A stretch of DNA of 64,000 nt from assembly GCA_910575725.1 (NCBI GenBank), contig CAJTFE010000008.1:1-64000 (forward strand). The letters run 5' to 3'. Below are positions 54,036 through 63,383 of this stretch, in pieces; position 1 is the stretch's first letter, and each line of letters opens with the position of its first letter. The notes beneath the pieces are model-generated. The model searched no databases, was not told the DNA's origin, and was given only the letters and a program-made list of their open reading frames with translations. The translations under genes and the position numbers were made by a program. This DNA is from Clostridia bacterium. GTDB taxonomy: Bacteria > Bacillota > Clostridia > Lachnospirales > Lachnospiraceae.

Positions 54036-54659
54036 ATGGGTAAAATTTTAAACGTAACACAGGTAACGGACAACCGTTTCTTAAACATGTACGATCTGGA
54101 TGTGGAGGACAAGAACGGAAACCGCCATTCCTACCAGGTAGCGTCCAGAGCCCGGCATAAGGAAGCCTTGAAGCTCTCCACAGGGGAAAACAAGCCTGAC
54201 GGAGTGATTATCTATGCCCTTTACGGCGAGAAGCAGGAGCAGGTGGTCTTGATCCGGCAGTACCGCTACAGCATCGGTACGTATATCTATGAATTCCCGG
54301 CCGGCCTGGTAGATGAGGGCGAGGATTTCCATGCTGCCGGTATCCGGGAGCTTTGGGAGGAAACAGGACTTACCTTTCATCCCATAGAGGCAGATCCCAT
54401 CTATTCCAAGCCTTATTTTACCACCATTGGCATGACGGATGAGGCCTGCGCCGCTGTCTACGGAACGGCAGAGGGGGAGATCTCGAAAAAGGGGCAGGAG
54501 GAGACGGAGGAGATCGAGGTTGTCCTTGCAGATAGGAAGGAGGTTCTGCGGATACTGAAGGAAGAGCATGTATCTCTTATGTGTGCTTATATGATGATGC
54601 ATTTTCTCCATGACGATCCCAAAAAGCCCTTTGGTTTTTTGGAAGGCTGCAAAGTATAA
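54036..54659 (+). CDS. Nudix hydrolase (ADP-ribose pyrophosphatase-like)
   Basis: From ATG 54036, after AAGGGGGTACAA, the protein has 207 residues. The Nudix box reads GxxxxxE at AGLVDEGEDFHAAGIRELWEETGL (GX5EX7REXXEE, in the ADPRase style), preceded by RQYRYSIGTYIYEFPAG. It likely hydrolyses ADP-ribose or a related nucleoside diphosphate derivative. It converges with lexA across a shared terminator. Confidence 0.9.
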   Translation: MGKILNVTQVTDNRFLNMYDLDVEDKNGNRHSYQVASRARHKEALKLSTGENKPDGVIIYALYGEKQEQVVLIRQYRYSIGTYIYEFPAGLVDEGEDFHAAGIRELWEETGLTFHPIEADPIYSKPYFTTIGMTDEACAAVYGTAEGEISKKGQEETEEIEVVLADRKEVLRILKEEHVSLMCAYMMMHFLHDDPKKPFGFLEGCKV

Positions 54660-54666
54660 AAAACAA

Positions 54667-54724
54667 GGGGCTGTCAGAAAATATGATATCAGAAAAGCCT
54701 GATGTCATATTTCCCGACAGCCCC
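54667..54724. terminator. Bidirectional terminator between the Nudix and lexA genes
   Basis: GGGGCTGTC pairs with GACAGCCCC and the stem continues with GAAAATATGA/TCATATTTC and ATCAG/CTGAT-type pairs, giving over 20 bp of near-continuous pairing. It lies between the two convergent stop codons. Confidence 0.85.
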
Positions 54725-54749
54725 GGTACTTTTTGTACTATATTTTGTG

Positions 54750-55367
54750 TTATTTAAAAAAGCGCATAACGCCAAACACCTTGCCGAGAATCTGACAGTC
54801 CGGAACGATGATGGGTTCCATAGAATCGTTCTCCGGCTGAAGGCGGATGTGGTCGGCTTCCCGGTAAAAGGTCTTGACCGTGGCGGAATCGTCCACAAGA
54901 GCCACCACCATATCCCCGTTCCGGGCAGTCTGGCGCTGTTCCACCAGAATCGTGTCTCCGTCAAAGATGCCGGCATTGATCATGGAATCTCCCTGTACTT
55001 TCAGTATAAAGCACTGCTCATTGGGCATAAGCTCCATGGGAATGGGGAAGTAGGACTCTACGTTCTCAACTGCAAGAATGGGCTGTCCTGCTGCCACCCG
55101 GCCGATAATAGGCACATTGACAACCTCACGGCGCACCAGATTGAAATTATCGTCTATGATCTCAATGGCCCGGGGCTTAGTGGGGTCGCGGCGGATATAG
55201 CCGTTTTTCTCCAGAGTCTCGAGATGGGAATGTACCGAGGAGGTGGACTTCAGTTCCACGGCCTCGCAGATATCCCGAACGGAGGGCGGATAGCCCTTGT
55301 TCAGAATCTGTGACTTAATATATTCTAAAATTTCTGTCTGCTTCTTGGAAATCTTGCCATAGGGCAT
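54750..55367 (-). CDS. lexA: LexA repressor
   Basis: The 205-residue protein has the LexA winged helix ([41 protein letters not shown]), the self-cleavage site in GRVAAGQPI (Ala-Gly), the catalytic Ser in [15 protein letters not shown] and the Lys in [11 protein letters not shown]. It represses the SOS regulon and is cleaved after RecA activation. LexA-box-like sites upstream suggest autoregulation. Confidence 0.97.
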   Translation of the reverse strand: MPYGKISKKQTEILEYIKSQILNKGYPPSVRDICEAVELKSTSSVHSHLETLEKNGYIRRDPTKPRAIEIIDDNFNLVRREVVNVPIIGRVAAGQPILAVENVESYFPIPMELMPNEQCFILKVQGDSMINAGIFDGDTILVEQRQTARNGDMVVALVDDSATVKTFYREADHIRLQPENDSMEPIIVPDCQILGKVFGVMRFFK

Positions 55368-55423
55368 ATAATGTATCCTCCTTCACTCTGATTCTGTGAT
55401 TAACCTTCCAACTGGGTCTAGTA

Positions 55424-55460
55424 TAACATATGTTCGAAAAAAATGCAAACAAATGTTTTG
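55424..55460. promoter_or_regulatory. Two candidate LexA boxes
   Basis: TAACATATGTTCGA (55424-55437) and CAAACAAATGTTTTG (55446-55460) resemble the Gram-positive SOS box CGAACRNRYGTTYG, each with deviations. They lie between the divergent lexA and hemerythrin-receiver genes and could affect either. Confidence 0.6.
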
Positions 55461-55676
55461 AAAGTTTGTTCTTAACCTTTGGAAAAGTATTACAAATTAT
55501 TCCTTTTTTCTCTGCGCAGCTTAATAAATTCTGTGTTTTGCAGCGGAAATCTGCATTTTTGCCATTGCATAACAAACACAAAATGTTGTATAATGAACGT
55601 AAGAAAAACCCCATAAAAGGGGTTTCGTTGCGGTTTCGCAAAAAAATAAGAAATACGGCAAAGGAGGATTTTTTTC

Positions 55677-57041
55677 ATGGACGCCCAGTTTGAATGGCAG
55701 GAGGAGTTTGTTATCGGTGTGGACAGCATCGATAAAGAACACCAGCGACTTTTTAAGATTATCAACAAGCTTTTCAGAATGAAGGAAGAGGAAAAAAACA
55801 ATCAGTGGGCATGCCAGGAAGGGATTAAGTTTTTTAAAGGGCATGCGGTGAAGCATTTTGCAGAAGAAGAAGCGTATATGACATCCATCGGATACGAGGG
55901 GCTGGAGCAGCACAGGCGGATACATAAGGGATTTCGCGAGAATACCCTTCCGGCTCTGGAGCATGAGCTGGAGCAGTCAGGTTATACAGAGGATACGGTG
56001 GATCATTTTCTCGGCGTCTGCGCCGGCTGGCTGATTGGCCACACCCTGACGGAGGATATGGCTATAGTAGGAAAGAAGATTCGGAAATGGGAGAATCTTC
56101 TGCCCGGTGAAGAGCTTGCGGCCATGAAGAAGGTGATTGTTCAGCTTGTATTTGACATGTTCCATTTGGAATCCCAGATGATCAGTGATGCCTACAACGG
56201 TGAAAAGTTCGGAAGAGGCGTTTACTACCGCATGGTTTACGGAGCTGGGAAGGAAGATCAGAAGCAGGAGATTATTCTTGTATTTGAGGAGAAGCTTATT
56301 ATCAACACTGTGGGAAAGGCTATGGGGCTCCAGACCAATAAGCTGGAGAGCAAGCTGATCCATGCCACCCGGTATACGGCGCAGCAGTTTGTCGGGCGGA
56401 TACTGGAGTATTTCCCGACGACTGAGGACTATAAGCTGAAGGAAGAGAACCTTCTGTCCTACGAGGAGTTCCGAAAGATCTTTGAGAACGAAAAGCTCCA
56501 GGCCAGCCTTTTATTTAACACAGGTGCCGGATATTTTTCCTACTGCGTCATTGCGCCTCATCTTTTGGAAAACGGAGTGGGGACGCCCATCGGGGTGGAT
56601 AATGCCCTGACTGAGGTGGAAGAGTACCTGATGAAGCGGGAGGAGCAGGAGAGCATAAATCAAAAGCCGAAGATCCTGGTGGTAGACGACTCGCTGACCA
56701 TTCGGGAAGGAATGCGGCAGCTTCTGGGAGAAGACTATGAGATTGCGGTTGCCGAATCCGGTGTAGCCGCTATCCGGACCATTACCCTGAATCAGCCGGA
56801 TCTGGTGCTTTTGGATTATGAGATGCCCGTCTGTGACGGAAGACAGACACTGGAGATGCTCCGCTCTGAGAAGGCATTCGAGGATATTCCGGTTATTTTC
56901 CTTACAGGAAGAAGGGATCCGGAGAGTATGATCAAGGTGATGCCCTTAAAACCGGCCGGATATCTGATCAAGAGCTCAAAGCCGGCAGAGATTAAGAAGG
57001 AAATCGATGCCTTTTTTGAAAAGAAAAATGCAAAAAAATAG
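55677..57041 (+). CDS. Hemerythrin / CheX-like / receiver three-domain protein
   Basis: The 454-residue protein has three parts. Residues 1-~135 are a bacteriohemerythrin (WQEEFVIGVDSIDKEHQRLFKIINKL, HAVKHFAEEEAYM, HRRIHKGF, HTLTEDM), with the His/Glu/Asp ligands of a di-iron oxygen-binding site. Residues ~150-320 form a domain resembling CheX/CheC-like folds, which is tentative. Residues ~332-450 are a receiver domain with phosphoacceptor Asp380 (VLLDYEMPVCDG) and Lys in LKPAGYLIKSS. Coupling oxygen or redox sensing to a phosphorelay is the natural inference. Confidence 0.85.
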   Translation: MDAQFEWQEEFVIGVDSIDKEHQRLFKIINKLFRMKEEEKNNQWACQEGIKFFKGHAVKHFAEEEAYMTSIGYEGLEQHRRIHKGFRENTLPALEHELEQSGYTEDTVDHFLGVCAGWLIGHTLTEDMAIVGKKIRKWENLLPGEELAAMKKVIVQLVFDMFHLESQMISDAYNGEKFGRGVYYRMVYGAGKEDQKQEIILVFEEKLIINTVGKAMGLQTNKLESKLIHATRYTAQQFVGRILEYFPTTEDYKLKEENLLSYEEFRKIFENEKLQASLLFNTGAGYFSYCVIAPHLLENGVGTPIGVDNALTEVEEYLMKREEQESINQKPKILVVDDSLTIREGMRQLLGEDYEIAVAESGVAAIRTITLNQPDLVLLDYEMPVCDGRQTLEMLRSEKAFEDIPVIFLTGRRDPESMIKVMPLKPAGYLIKSSKPAEIKKEIDAFFEKKNAKK

Positions 57042-57051
57042 AAGTACAGCG

Positions 57052-57083
57052 AAGGGGTTGTAGGAAAATACAACCCCTTTCTA
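57052..57083 (+). terminator. Terminator after the hemerythrin-receiver gene
   Basis: AAGGGGTTGTA (57052-57062) pairs perfectly with TACAACCCCTT (57069-57079) over a 6-nt loop, followed by TCTAAAA. The T run is weak. Confidence 0.7.
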
Positions 57084-57146
57084 AAACGGAAAAGCGGAAA
57101 ATCCGCCGGCACACAAGCATATGAATACACAGAGGAGACACAAAAA

Positions 57147-57662
57147 ATGGAAATACGTCATTCAGCAATAGCGGATATTCCCCTTATTATGGAACTGTAT
57201 CGACACGCACGGCAATTTATGAAGGAGCACGGAAATCCCAATCAATGGGGCCCCGCAAACTGGCCGCCAGAGGAACTGATACGTTCGGACATCACAGAGG
57301 GCAATAGTTATGTGTGCGTCTGCGGCGGACAGATTGCGGGGACATTTTTCTATTGTCAGGGAAAGGATATTGAGCCTGCTTACCGGGTGATAGAGGACGG
57401 TGCATGGCTGGATGAGAGCCCTTACGGCGTTGTCCACCGGGTGGCATCCAGCGGTTCAGTAAAAGGAGTCGGAAGCTTCTGCCTGGAATGGGCTTTTCGG
57501 AAGAGCGGCGGTCATTTACGCATAGACACCCACAGCGATAATCTTGTGATGCAGAACCTATTAAAGAAATGCGGCTTTGTCCACTGCGGAACGATTTATG
57601 TGGAGGAGGATTCCTATCCAAGACTGGCCTATGAAAAGCTTGGAACATCTCCGAAGGAATAG
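57147..57662 (+). CDS. GNAT-family N-acetyltransferase
   Basis: The 171-residue protein starts MEIRHSAIADIPLIMELYRHARQFMKEHGNPNQWG, has GVVHRVASSGSVKGVGSFCLEWAF in place of the acetyl-CoA-binding motif, and ends IDTHSDNLVMQNLLKKCGFVHCG. This is the RimI-like Firmicutes subfamily whose members often begin with the same NPNQW motif. The substrate is unknown. Confidence 0.85.
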   Translation: MEIRHSAIADIPLIMELYRHARQFMKEHGNPNQWGPANWPPEELIRSDITEGNSYVCVCGGQIAGTFFYCQGKDIEPAYRVIEDGAWLDESPYGVVHRVASSGSVKGVGSFCLEWAFRKSGGHLRIDTHSDNLVMQNLLKKCGFVHCGTIYVEEDSYPRLAYEKLGTSPKE

Positions 57663-57765
57663 TTCGGTAATGTGATACATAGCTTACGCCCTTATTTTTA
57701 TATGGCAAATCTGCAGGAAAATACACATTTACCATAGGTTACATACGATTCAAAAGGAGAAAGCC

Positions 57766-59424
57766 ATGTACAAATGCCCAAATTGCGCCGGAAATCTAAC
57801 TTTTGACATCGCCAGTCAGATGCTGCGCTGCACCTACTGCGAGACGAGGATAGATCCCTACGGCTGCAGCCGGGAAAAGGACGCAGAAGAAAGGGAATCT
57901 CCCTCCGGAGAATACGAGGCGACCATATTCTCCTGCCCCCAGTGCGGCGCCGAACTGATCAGCGAGGATACCACGGCCGCCACCTTCTGCAGCTTCTGCG
58001 GCGCCTCCACCATATTAGACAGCCGCGTGAGCCTGGAACGGCGTCCCGGTTCCATCATTCCATTTACCAGGACAAAGGAGGACTGCCGGGCGGCTTACGG
58101 AAAAATGCTGCGCCGGGCCTGGTTCGCCCCAAAAGAATTGAAGGACGAAACACTGATCGAAAAATTCAGAGGCATCTACATGCCTTACTGGGTCTATTCC
58201 TTTGAAAAAAAGGAGCGTATCCAGTTCCCCGGCGCACACACCTATCGAAGCGGAGACTATCTGATCACGGAACACTACCGGCTGGATTGCCGGGTAGACG
58301 CAGAATACAGCGGCCTGGCCTATGACGCCTCAGCCTCCTTTTCGGACAGTCTCAGCGAAGCCATTGCACCTTTTGACCTAAAGCAGAAAAAGGCCTTCAC
58401 CCCTTCCTTTTTAAGCGGCTTTTATGCCGATACCCGTGATGTGGAGGCGGAGGTCTATCTTAGCGACGCAGAGGAGTTTGTTCTTAAGGATGCCTGCAGC
58501 ACGCTGGCAAGGGAGCCGGTATGCAGAAATTACGGAGCAGGCCGGGGAGAGACGCAGTATGCCCTGAAAAATGCCCTGCGCCCTTCTGGCAGCAGTGCCG
58601 AGCTTGTCCTGCTGCCGGTCTGGTTTTTGTCCTGCCGAAACGGCGATCGGGTCAGCTATGCGGTGGTAAACGGCCAGACAGGAAAGGCAGCGGCGGATCT
58701 TCCTGTAGATAAAAAGCGGTATCTGCTCGGTTCTCTGCTGCTGGCTGTCCCCCTGTTTTTCTGGCTGAATCTTAATTTCACCATTATCCCAGGGAAGCTC
58801 TTGATGACTGCAGCCTTATTGGCATTTCTCTGCATTGTCATCTCCAACAGCCAGATTACACATATTCTGGCCATGGAGTCGGGAGAGGATGACAAAGGGG
58901 TTTTAAGTAAAAGCCGGACACTCGAACGGCCCCTTCCCGAATGGGCCGTAAAAAAGCGTACCAGAGGCCTGTTAGGCCCTTTGGAAAAGATGCTTATTAC
59001 GGCGGCAGCGGTTTTGGGAATTACATTGCTCCTTCCCATGCTTTTTGCTATGCTGGGCGGTGTGGGAGCGGGGATTGGCTCCCTATTGACCGTCTTTCTG
59101 CCGATCCTAATCTTCACGGCAGCTTTTCGTGCCCTTGGTGCGGGGAACCGGTACAAAGGAGGGCGCACTTCCAGGAAAAAGCCTTTTTTAGGCGGACATT
59201 TCAAGGAAAAATGGCCCATTCTTATGAAGCCCCTGGCTGGTATCCTTCTTGCTCTTATGATTCTTATATGGAATCCGGTTTCCGACTGGTTTTATTACAT
59301 AGGAGCCTTCGTGTGTATGGGAACAGTGCTCTGGGCAATTATGGATATCATCCGGCAGCATAACCTGCTGGCCACCCGGAAGCTTCCACAGCTTGGCAGA
59401 CGGGGAGGTGACGAGGTTGGATAA
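57766..59424 (+). CDS. Double zinc-ribbon membrane protein paired with a TPM protein
   Basis: This 552-residue protein begins with two zinc ribbons, YKCPNCAGNLTF...LRCTYCETR and FSCPQCGAELISEDTTAATFCSFCGAS, then a ~250-residue soluble region and about six C-terminal membrane helices. The TPM-domain gene starts inside its last codons. Similar zinc-ribbon/TPM neighbours are common in Clostridia, and the pair may act in membrane-protein quality control; this is inference. The function is unknown. Confidence 0.75.
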   Translation: MYKCPNCAGNLTFDIASQMLRCTYCETRIDPYGCSREKDAEERESPSGEYEATIFSCPQCGAELISEDTTAATFCSFCGASTILDSRVSLERRPGSIIPFTRTKEDCRAAYGKMLRRAWFAPKELKDETLIEKFRGIYMPYWVYSFEKKERIQFPGAHTYRSGDYLITEHYRLDCRVDAEYSGLAYDASASFSDSLSEAIAPFDLKQKKAFTPSFLSGFYADTRDVEAEVYLSDAEEFVLKDACSTLAREPVCRNYGAGRGETQYALKNALRPSGSSAELVLLPVWFLSCRNGDRVSYAVVNGQTGKAAADLPVDKKRYLLGSLLLAVPLFFWLNLNFTIIPGKLLMTAALLAFLCIVISNSQITHILAMESGEDDKGVLSKSRTLERPLPEWAVKKRTRGLLGPLEKMLITAAAVLGITLLLPMLFAMLGGVGAGIGSLLTVFLPILIFTAAFRALGAGNRYKGGRTSRKKPFLGGHFKEKWPILMKPLAGILLALMILIWNPVSDWFYYIGAFVCMGTVLWAIMDIIRQHNLLATRKLPQLGRRGGDEVG

Positions 59425-60253
59425 CGCATTGTACAGAAAGAAAAACCAAAGACGGCTTCGGCTCCTTCCTGTGCTTGGGACTTTCCTCATCCTTTGCAGT
59501 ATGATGCTGTCTTTTGAAATGCCGAAATGTTACGGGAAAGAACCGGATGAGACCCAGAAGCTTTATGAAAATTCCGATACCGGCTGCCGGATTGTAGTGG
59601 AGGATGAGGCAGAGCTGCTTACCGAGGAAGAACGCCTGGAGCTTTTGGAAGAGATGAAGAAGATTACCGCCTACGGAAATGCCGCATTTCTCACTGTAGA
59701 CAGGAATGACGGCAGTACCGAGGAGCTGGCCCGGAGTTATTACCGGAAGCAGTTTGGAACGGACAGCGGAACCGTATTTCTGATTGATATGGATAACCGC
59801 AATATCTGGATTCACAGCGACGGCGGCATCTATCAGGTAATAACGGCCGCCTATGCCAATACCATAACGGACAATGTATACCGCTATGCCTCCAGGGAAG
59901 ATTATTACGGCTGTGCCAGGGAAGCATTCCGGCAAATCCAGGCATTGCTTGAGGGTCAGAAGATAGCCCAGCCCATGAAATACATCAGCAATGCCCTTTT
60001 GGCCATGATCCTTGCCCTCCTTGGGAATTTCGGACTTATTATCTTCTTTACCCGATTGAGAAAGCCAAGAGAGGACGCCATTCTTGCCGATATCCACAGA
60101 AAGCTTCATTATTCCGGCATTGTGGGAACCCATACCCACCAGACACAGATTTATGATCCGGTGTCCAGAGGAAGCGGAGGAGGCGGAAGAAGCGGCGGCG
60201 GTGGAGGGGGAGGAGGCGGAAGAAGCGGCGGTGGCGGCGGACACAGCTTTTAA
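59417..60253 (+). CDS. TPM-domain protein with Gly/Ser-rich tail
   Basis: From TTG 59417 (after GGGGAGGTG) the protein has 278 residues. An N-terminal helix is followed by a TPM-like domain (about 40-175; VVEDEAELLTEEERLELLEEM, SGTVFLIDMDNRNIWI), a membrane helix (LLAMILALLGNFGLIIFF) and a C-terminal stretch of Gly, Ser and Arg ending HSF. TPM proteins occur in photosystem repair and in bacterial membrane proteins of unclear role. It overlaps the upstream gene by 8 bp. Confidence 0.8.
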   Translation: MDNALYRKKNQRRLRLLPVLGTFLILCSMMLSFEMPKCYGKEPDETQKLYENSDTGCRIVVEDEAELLTEEERLELLEEMKKITAYGNAAFLTVDRNDGSTEELARSYYRKQFGTDSGTVFLIDMDNRNIWIHSDGGIYQVITAAYANTITDNVYRYASREDYYGCAREAFRQIQALLEGQKIAQPMKYISNALLAMILALLGNFGLIIFFTRLRKPREDAILADIHRKLHYSGIVGTHTHQTQIYDPVSRGSGGGGRSGGGGGGGGGRSGGGGGHSF

Positions 60254-60271
60254 AGGCCGGGAAGGATGGAA

Positions 60272-61645
60272 ATGAGAGTAAAAACATACAGGGAGCGCCT
60301 TGGGCATGTGCTGAAGCTAAGTATTCCGGCTATTCTTGCCCAGATAAGCTCCATTATTATGCAGTACATTGACGCAGCAATGGCCGGAAGCCTTGGAGCG
60401 GAGGCCACTGCGGCCATCGGCCTTGTTGCTAGTACCACCTGGCTGTTCGGAGGGCTCTGCATGGCAGCGGCAGCCGGATTTTCCGTACAGACAGCGCAGC
60501 TTATCGGCGCAGGAGAACAGGAAGGGGCGCGCCGGGTTTTACGCCAGGGGCTTTTATGTACCTTTCTCTTTGGCCTGGCTCTTGCTGCTGTCGGAATCAG
60601 TATCAGCTCTTTTCTTCCCCTGTGGCTGGGGGGAGAAGGAGATACGGCCCGGAATTCCTCCCGTTACTTTTTTATCTATGCCTGTGCCCTTCCTGCCGTA
60701 CAGCTTCGCCATCTGGCTGGAAATATGCTTCAGTGCAGCGGAGATATGCGCACCCCCAGCCGCCTGAATATTCTCATGTGCTTTCTGGATGTGTTTTTCA
60801 ACAGTCTGTTGATCTTCCCGGCCAGGCAGCTTCTTATATCCGGTTTTGCGATCCCCATACCGGGAGTGGGACTTGGCGTGGCAGGCGCGGCGCTTGGGAC
60901 GGCGGTTTCGGAGCTTATCACCGCATTTCTTATGCTGTATGCAGTCTGCTTCCGCTCTAAGAGCCTGCGTCTTGAGCCTCACGGCTCATGGCGGCCGGAA
61001 GGGAAATGCTTAAAAATCTCCTTCCGCCTGGGGCTTCCCATGGCTCTGGAGCATACGATTCTCTGTGGTGCGCAGATCATGGGAACCCGGATTGTGGCGC
61101 CCCTTGGAACGGTAGCCGTGGCGGCCAATTCCCTGGGTGTGACGGCGGAAAGCCTCTGCTACATGCCGGGCTACGGAATCGGAGCTGCGGCCACAACGCT
61201 GGTGGGACAGAGCATCGGAGCAGGAGAGGAGAAGCTTGCAAAGGATTATGCCCGGCTTTGTGTACTCTTTGGCATGGCAGTTATGACGTGTACCGGAGGG
61301 CTGATGTTCCTGGGCGCTCCATGGATGTTTTCCCTGCTCACGCCCGATCCGGCTATCCGGCTTCTGGGAACAAGGGTCTTGCGCATTGAAGCATTTGCGG
61401 AGCCCATGTTTGCGGCCTCTATTGTGGCGGCCGGGGCGCTGCGCGGAGCCGGAGACACCCTGATCCCAAGCATTCTGAATCTGGCAAGCATGTGGGGCGT
61501 CCGCATTACCCTGTCCCTGCTTCTGGCTCCCCGTCTGGGACTTGCCGGAGTATGGCTTGCCATGTGTGTCGAGCTGTGCGTCCGGGGCGTACTCTTTCTG
61601 ATCCGGCTTTTTCGGGGAAAATGGCTGGCCGGACGGCTGGTGTGA
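60272..61645 (+). CDS. MATE-family efflux transporter
   Basis: From ATG 60272 (ATG 60266 is possible) the 457-residue protein has twelve membrane helices in two related halves, beginning VLKLSIPAILAQISSIIMQYIDAAMAGSLGAEATAAIGL, with GYGIGAAATTLVGQSIGAGEE opening the second half. MATE proteins export cationic drugs or metabolites using Na+ or H+. It starts 18 bp after the TPM gene and may be co-transcribed. Confidence 0.93.
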   Translation: MRVKTYRERLGHVLKLSIPAILAQISSIIMQYIDAAMAGSLGAEATAAIGLVASTTWLFGGLCMAAAAGFSVQTAQLIGAGEQEGARRVLRQGLLCTFLFGLALAAVGISISSFLPLWLGGEGDTARNSSRYFFIYACALPAVQLRHLAGNMLQCSGDMRTPSRLNILMCFLDVFFNSLLIFPARQLLISGFAIPIPGVGLGVAGAALGTAVSELITAFLMLYAVCFRSKSLRLEPHGSWRPEGKCLKISFRLGLPMALEHTILCGAQIMGTRIVAPLGTVAVAANSLGVTAESLCYMPGYGIGAAATTLVGQSIGAGEEKLAKDYARLCVLFGMAVMTCTGGLMFLGAPWMFSLLTPDPAIRLLGTRVLRIEAFAEPMFAASIVAAGALRGAGDTLIPSILNLASMWGVRITLSLLLAPRLGLAGVWLAMCVELCVRGVLFLIRLFRGKWLAGRLV

Positions 61646-61755
61646 AAATCTCTTGTAAAATTCTCCGAAACGGAGTACAATACCTCCTATATCTAAAACA
61701 TACGTGCAGAAAACGCTACACCTCTGCCGTCCCCGGATTGAAAGGAAGGTATTGA

Positions 61756-63369
61756 ATGAAAAAATCCTTGAAAAAGCTGCCTCTTATCATTGTGCTTCTT
61801 CTGGCAGCCGCTATTTATTATTATGTAACCATCCCGGCCTTCAACATCCACTCCACGGGAACCTGGATGTTCCTCATCTGCGGCTGGGCCGTCATTGTTT
61901 TTTTATTTTCTTTTAGAAAAATCCGTTTTACAAAGAACGGAAAGCTGGAGTATGAAAAGGAAAAAGGATTCACCTTCGCCAAGCTTGGTTTTGGAATTCT
62001 GGGCCTGCTGGTTCTGGTTTTACTGGTGGGAAGCCTTTTGTCCTCGCCCATTATCAATGCGAAAAAGTACCAGCAGCTGCTCACGGTGGAAAATAGGGAG
62101 TTTGCAGAGGACATCAAACCTGTAGACTACAACCAGATTCCCCTTCTTGACAAAGCCTCCGCCGAGCTTTTGGGCAACCGGAAAATGGGAACCATGGTGG
62201 AGTACGTATCTCAGTTTGAGGTCAGCAGCATTTACAGCCAGATCAATTATCAAGGGAAGCCTGTCCGTGTAACGCCCCTGGTCTATGCCAGCCCTATAAA
62301 ATGGCTGACCAACCAGGCCGACGGCATTCCGGCTTACATTATGATCGATATGGCGACCCAGGAGACGGAGTGCGTCAAGCTGGCGCAGCCTATCCGGTAT
62401 TCCATGTCCGAGTATTTTGGGCGGAATATCTACCGCCATCTGCGTTTCAATTATCCCACCTATATCTTCGATCAGCTCAGCTTTGAGATTGACGACGAGG
62501 GAACGCCTTACTGGATCTGTCCGGTGAAGCAGTTCAATGTAGGCCTGTTCGGCGGCCAGACCATCGGAAAGGTGGTTCTGTGCAATGCCGTTACCGGGGA
62601 AACCCAGAGTATGGACGTGGAGCAGGTTCCGGAGTGGGTGGATCGCGTTTATCCGGCAGATTTGCTGGTGGAGCTTTATGATTATCACGGTATTTTGAAA
62701 AACGGCTATTTTAACAGTATCTTAGGACAGAGGGATTGTCTGCGGACGACGGACGGCTTCAATTACATTGCCATGGACGACGACGTGTGGGTATATACCG
62801 GCGTAACTTCCGTATCGGGAGACGAGTCTAATGTAGGTTTTGTGCTGATGAACCAGCGGACGATGGAGACACGGTACTATACCTGCGCCGGCGCGGAAGA
62901 ATATTCCGCCATGTCCTCAGCAGAAGGACAGGTACAGAACTTAGGCTACCGGGCCGCCTTCCCCCTGCTGCTCAATATATCCGGAGAGCCTACCTATTTT
63001 CTTGCCTTAAAGGACAGCGCGGGTCTGGTGAAGAAGTATGCCATGGTGAATATCCAGCGTTATCAGATAGTGGCTATCGGCGATACGGCGGCAGAGTGTG
63101 AAAAGGCTTACCGCTCTCTGATGGCGGAAAATCAGATTACAAAGACAGATGCGGATGCCATCCAGGAACGGACGGGCGTTATCCGAAAGATTACCCCCGG
63201 AGTGATTGACGGCAATACCTATTATTATCTGATGCTGGAAAACTCCGAGGACATTTTTGAAATCAGTCTGTCTGATTTCGTCGGAATCATCCGCTATGAG
63301 CCTGGAGACCGTATTTCCATGGGCTGTCTGGAAGGGACGGACACCTGGGAGGTTGTAGAGCTTAAGTAA
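61756..63369 (+). CDS. Membrane-anchored protein of unknown function
   Basis: The 537-residue protein has three N-terminal helices (about 8-27, 35-53 and 72-97) followed by a ~430-residue extracytoplasmic region containing repeated beta-rich segments (TPLVYASPIKWLTNQADGIPAYIMIDM, GVTSVSGDESNVGFVLMNQRT). No catalytic motif is evident. A weak promoter-like AT-rich stretch lies in the 110-bp gap after the MATE gene. No family is recognised with confidence. Confidence 0.7.
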   Translation: MKKSLKKLPLIIVLLLAAAIYYYVTIPAFNIHSTGTWMFLICGWAVIVFLFSFRKIRFTKNGKLEYEKEKGFTFAKLGFGILGLLVLVLLVGSLLSSPIINAKKYQQLLTVENREFAEDIKPVDYNQIPLLDKASAELLGNRKMGTMVEYVSQFEVSSIYSQINYQGKPVRVTPLVYASPIKWLTNQADGIPAYIMIDMATQETECVKLAQPIRYSMSEYFGRNIYRHLRFNYPTYIFDQLSFEIDDEGTPYWICPVKQFNVGLFGGQTIGKVVLCNAVTGETQSMDVEQVPEWVDRVYPADLLVELYDYHGILKNGYFNSILGQRDCLRTTDGFNYIAMDDDVWVYTGVTSVSGDESNVGFVLMNQRTMETRYYTCAGAEEYSAMSSAEGQVQNLGYRAAFPLLLNISGEPTYFLALKDSAGLVKKYAMVNIQRYQIVAIGDTAAECEKAYRSLMAENQITKTDADAIQERTGVIRKITPGVIDGNTYYYLMLENSEDIFEISLSDFVGIIRYEPGDRISMGCLEGTDTWEVVELK

Positions 63370-63383
63370 GAAAGGAATTCAAA

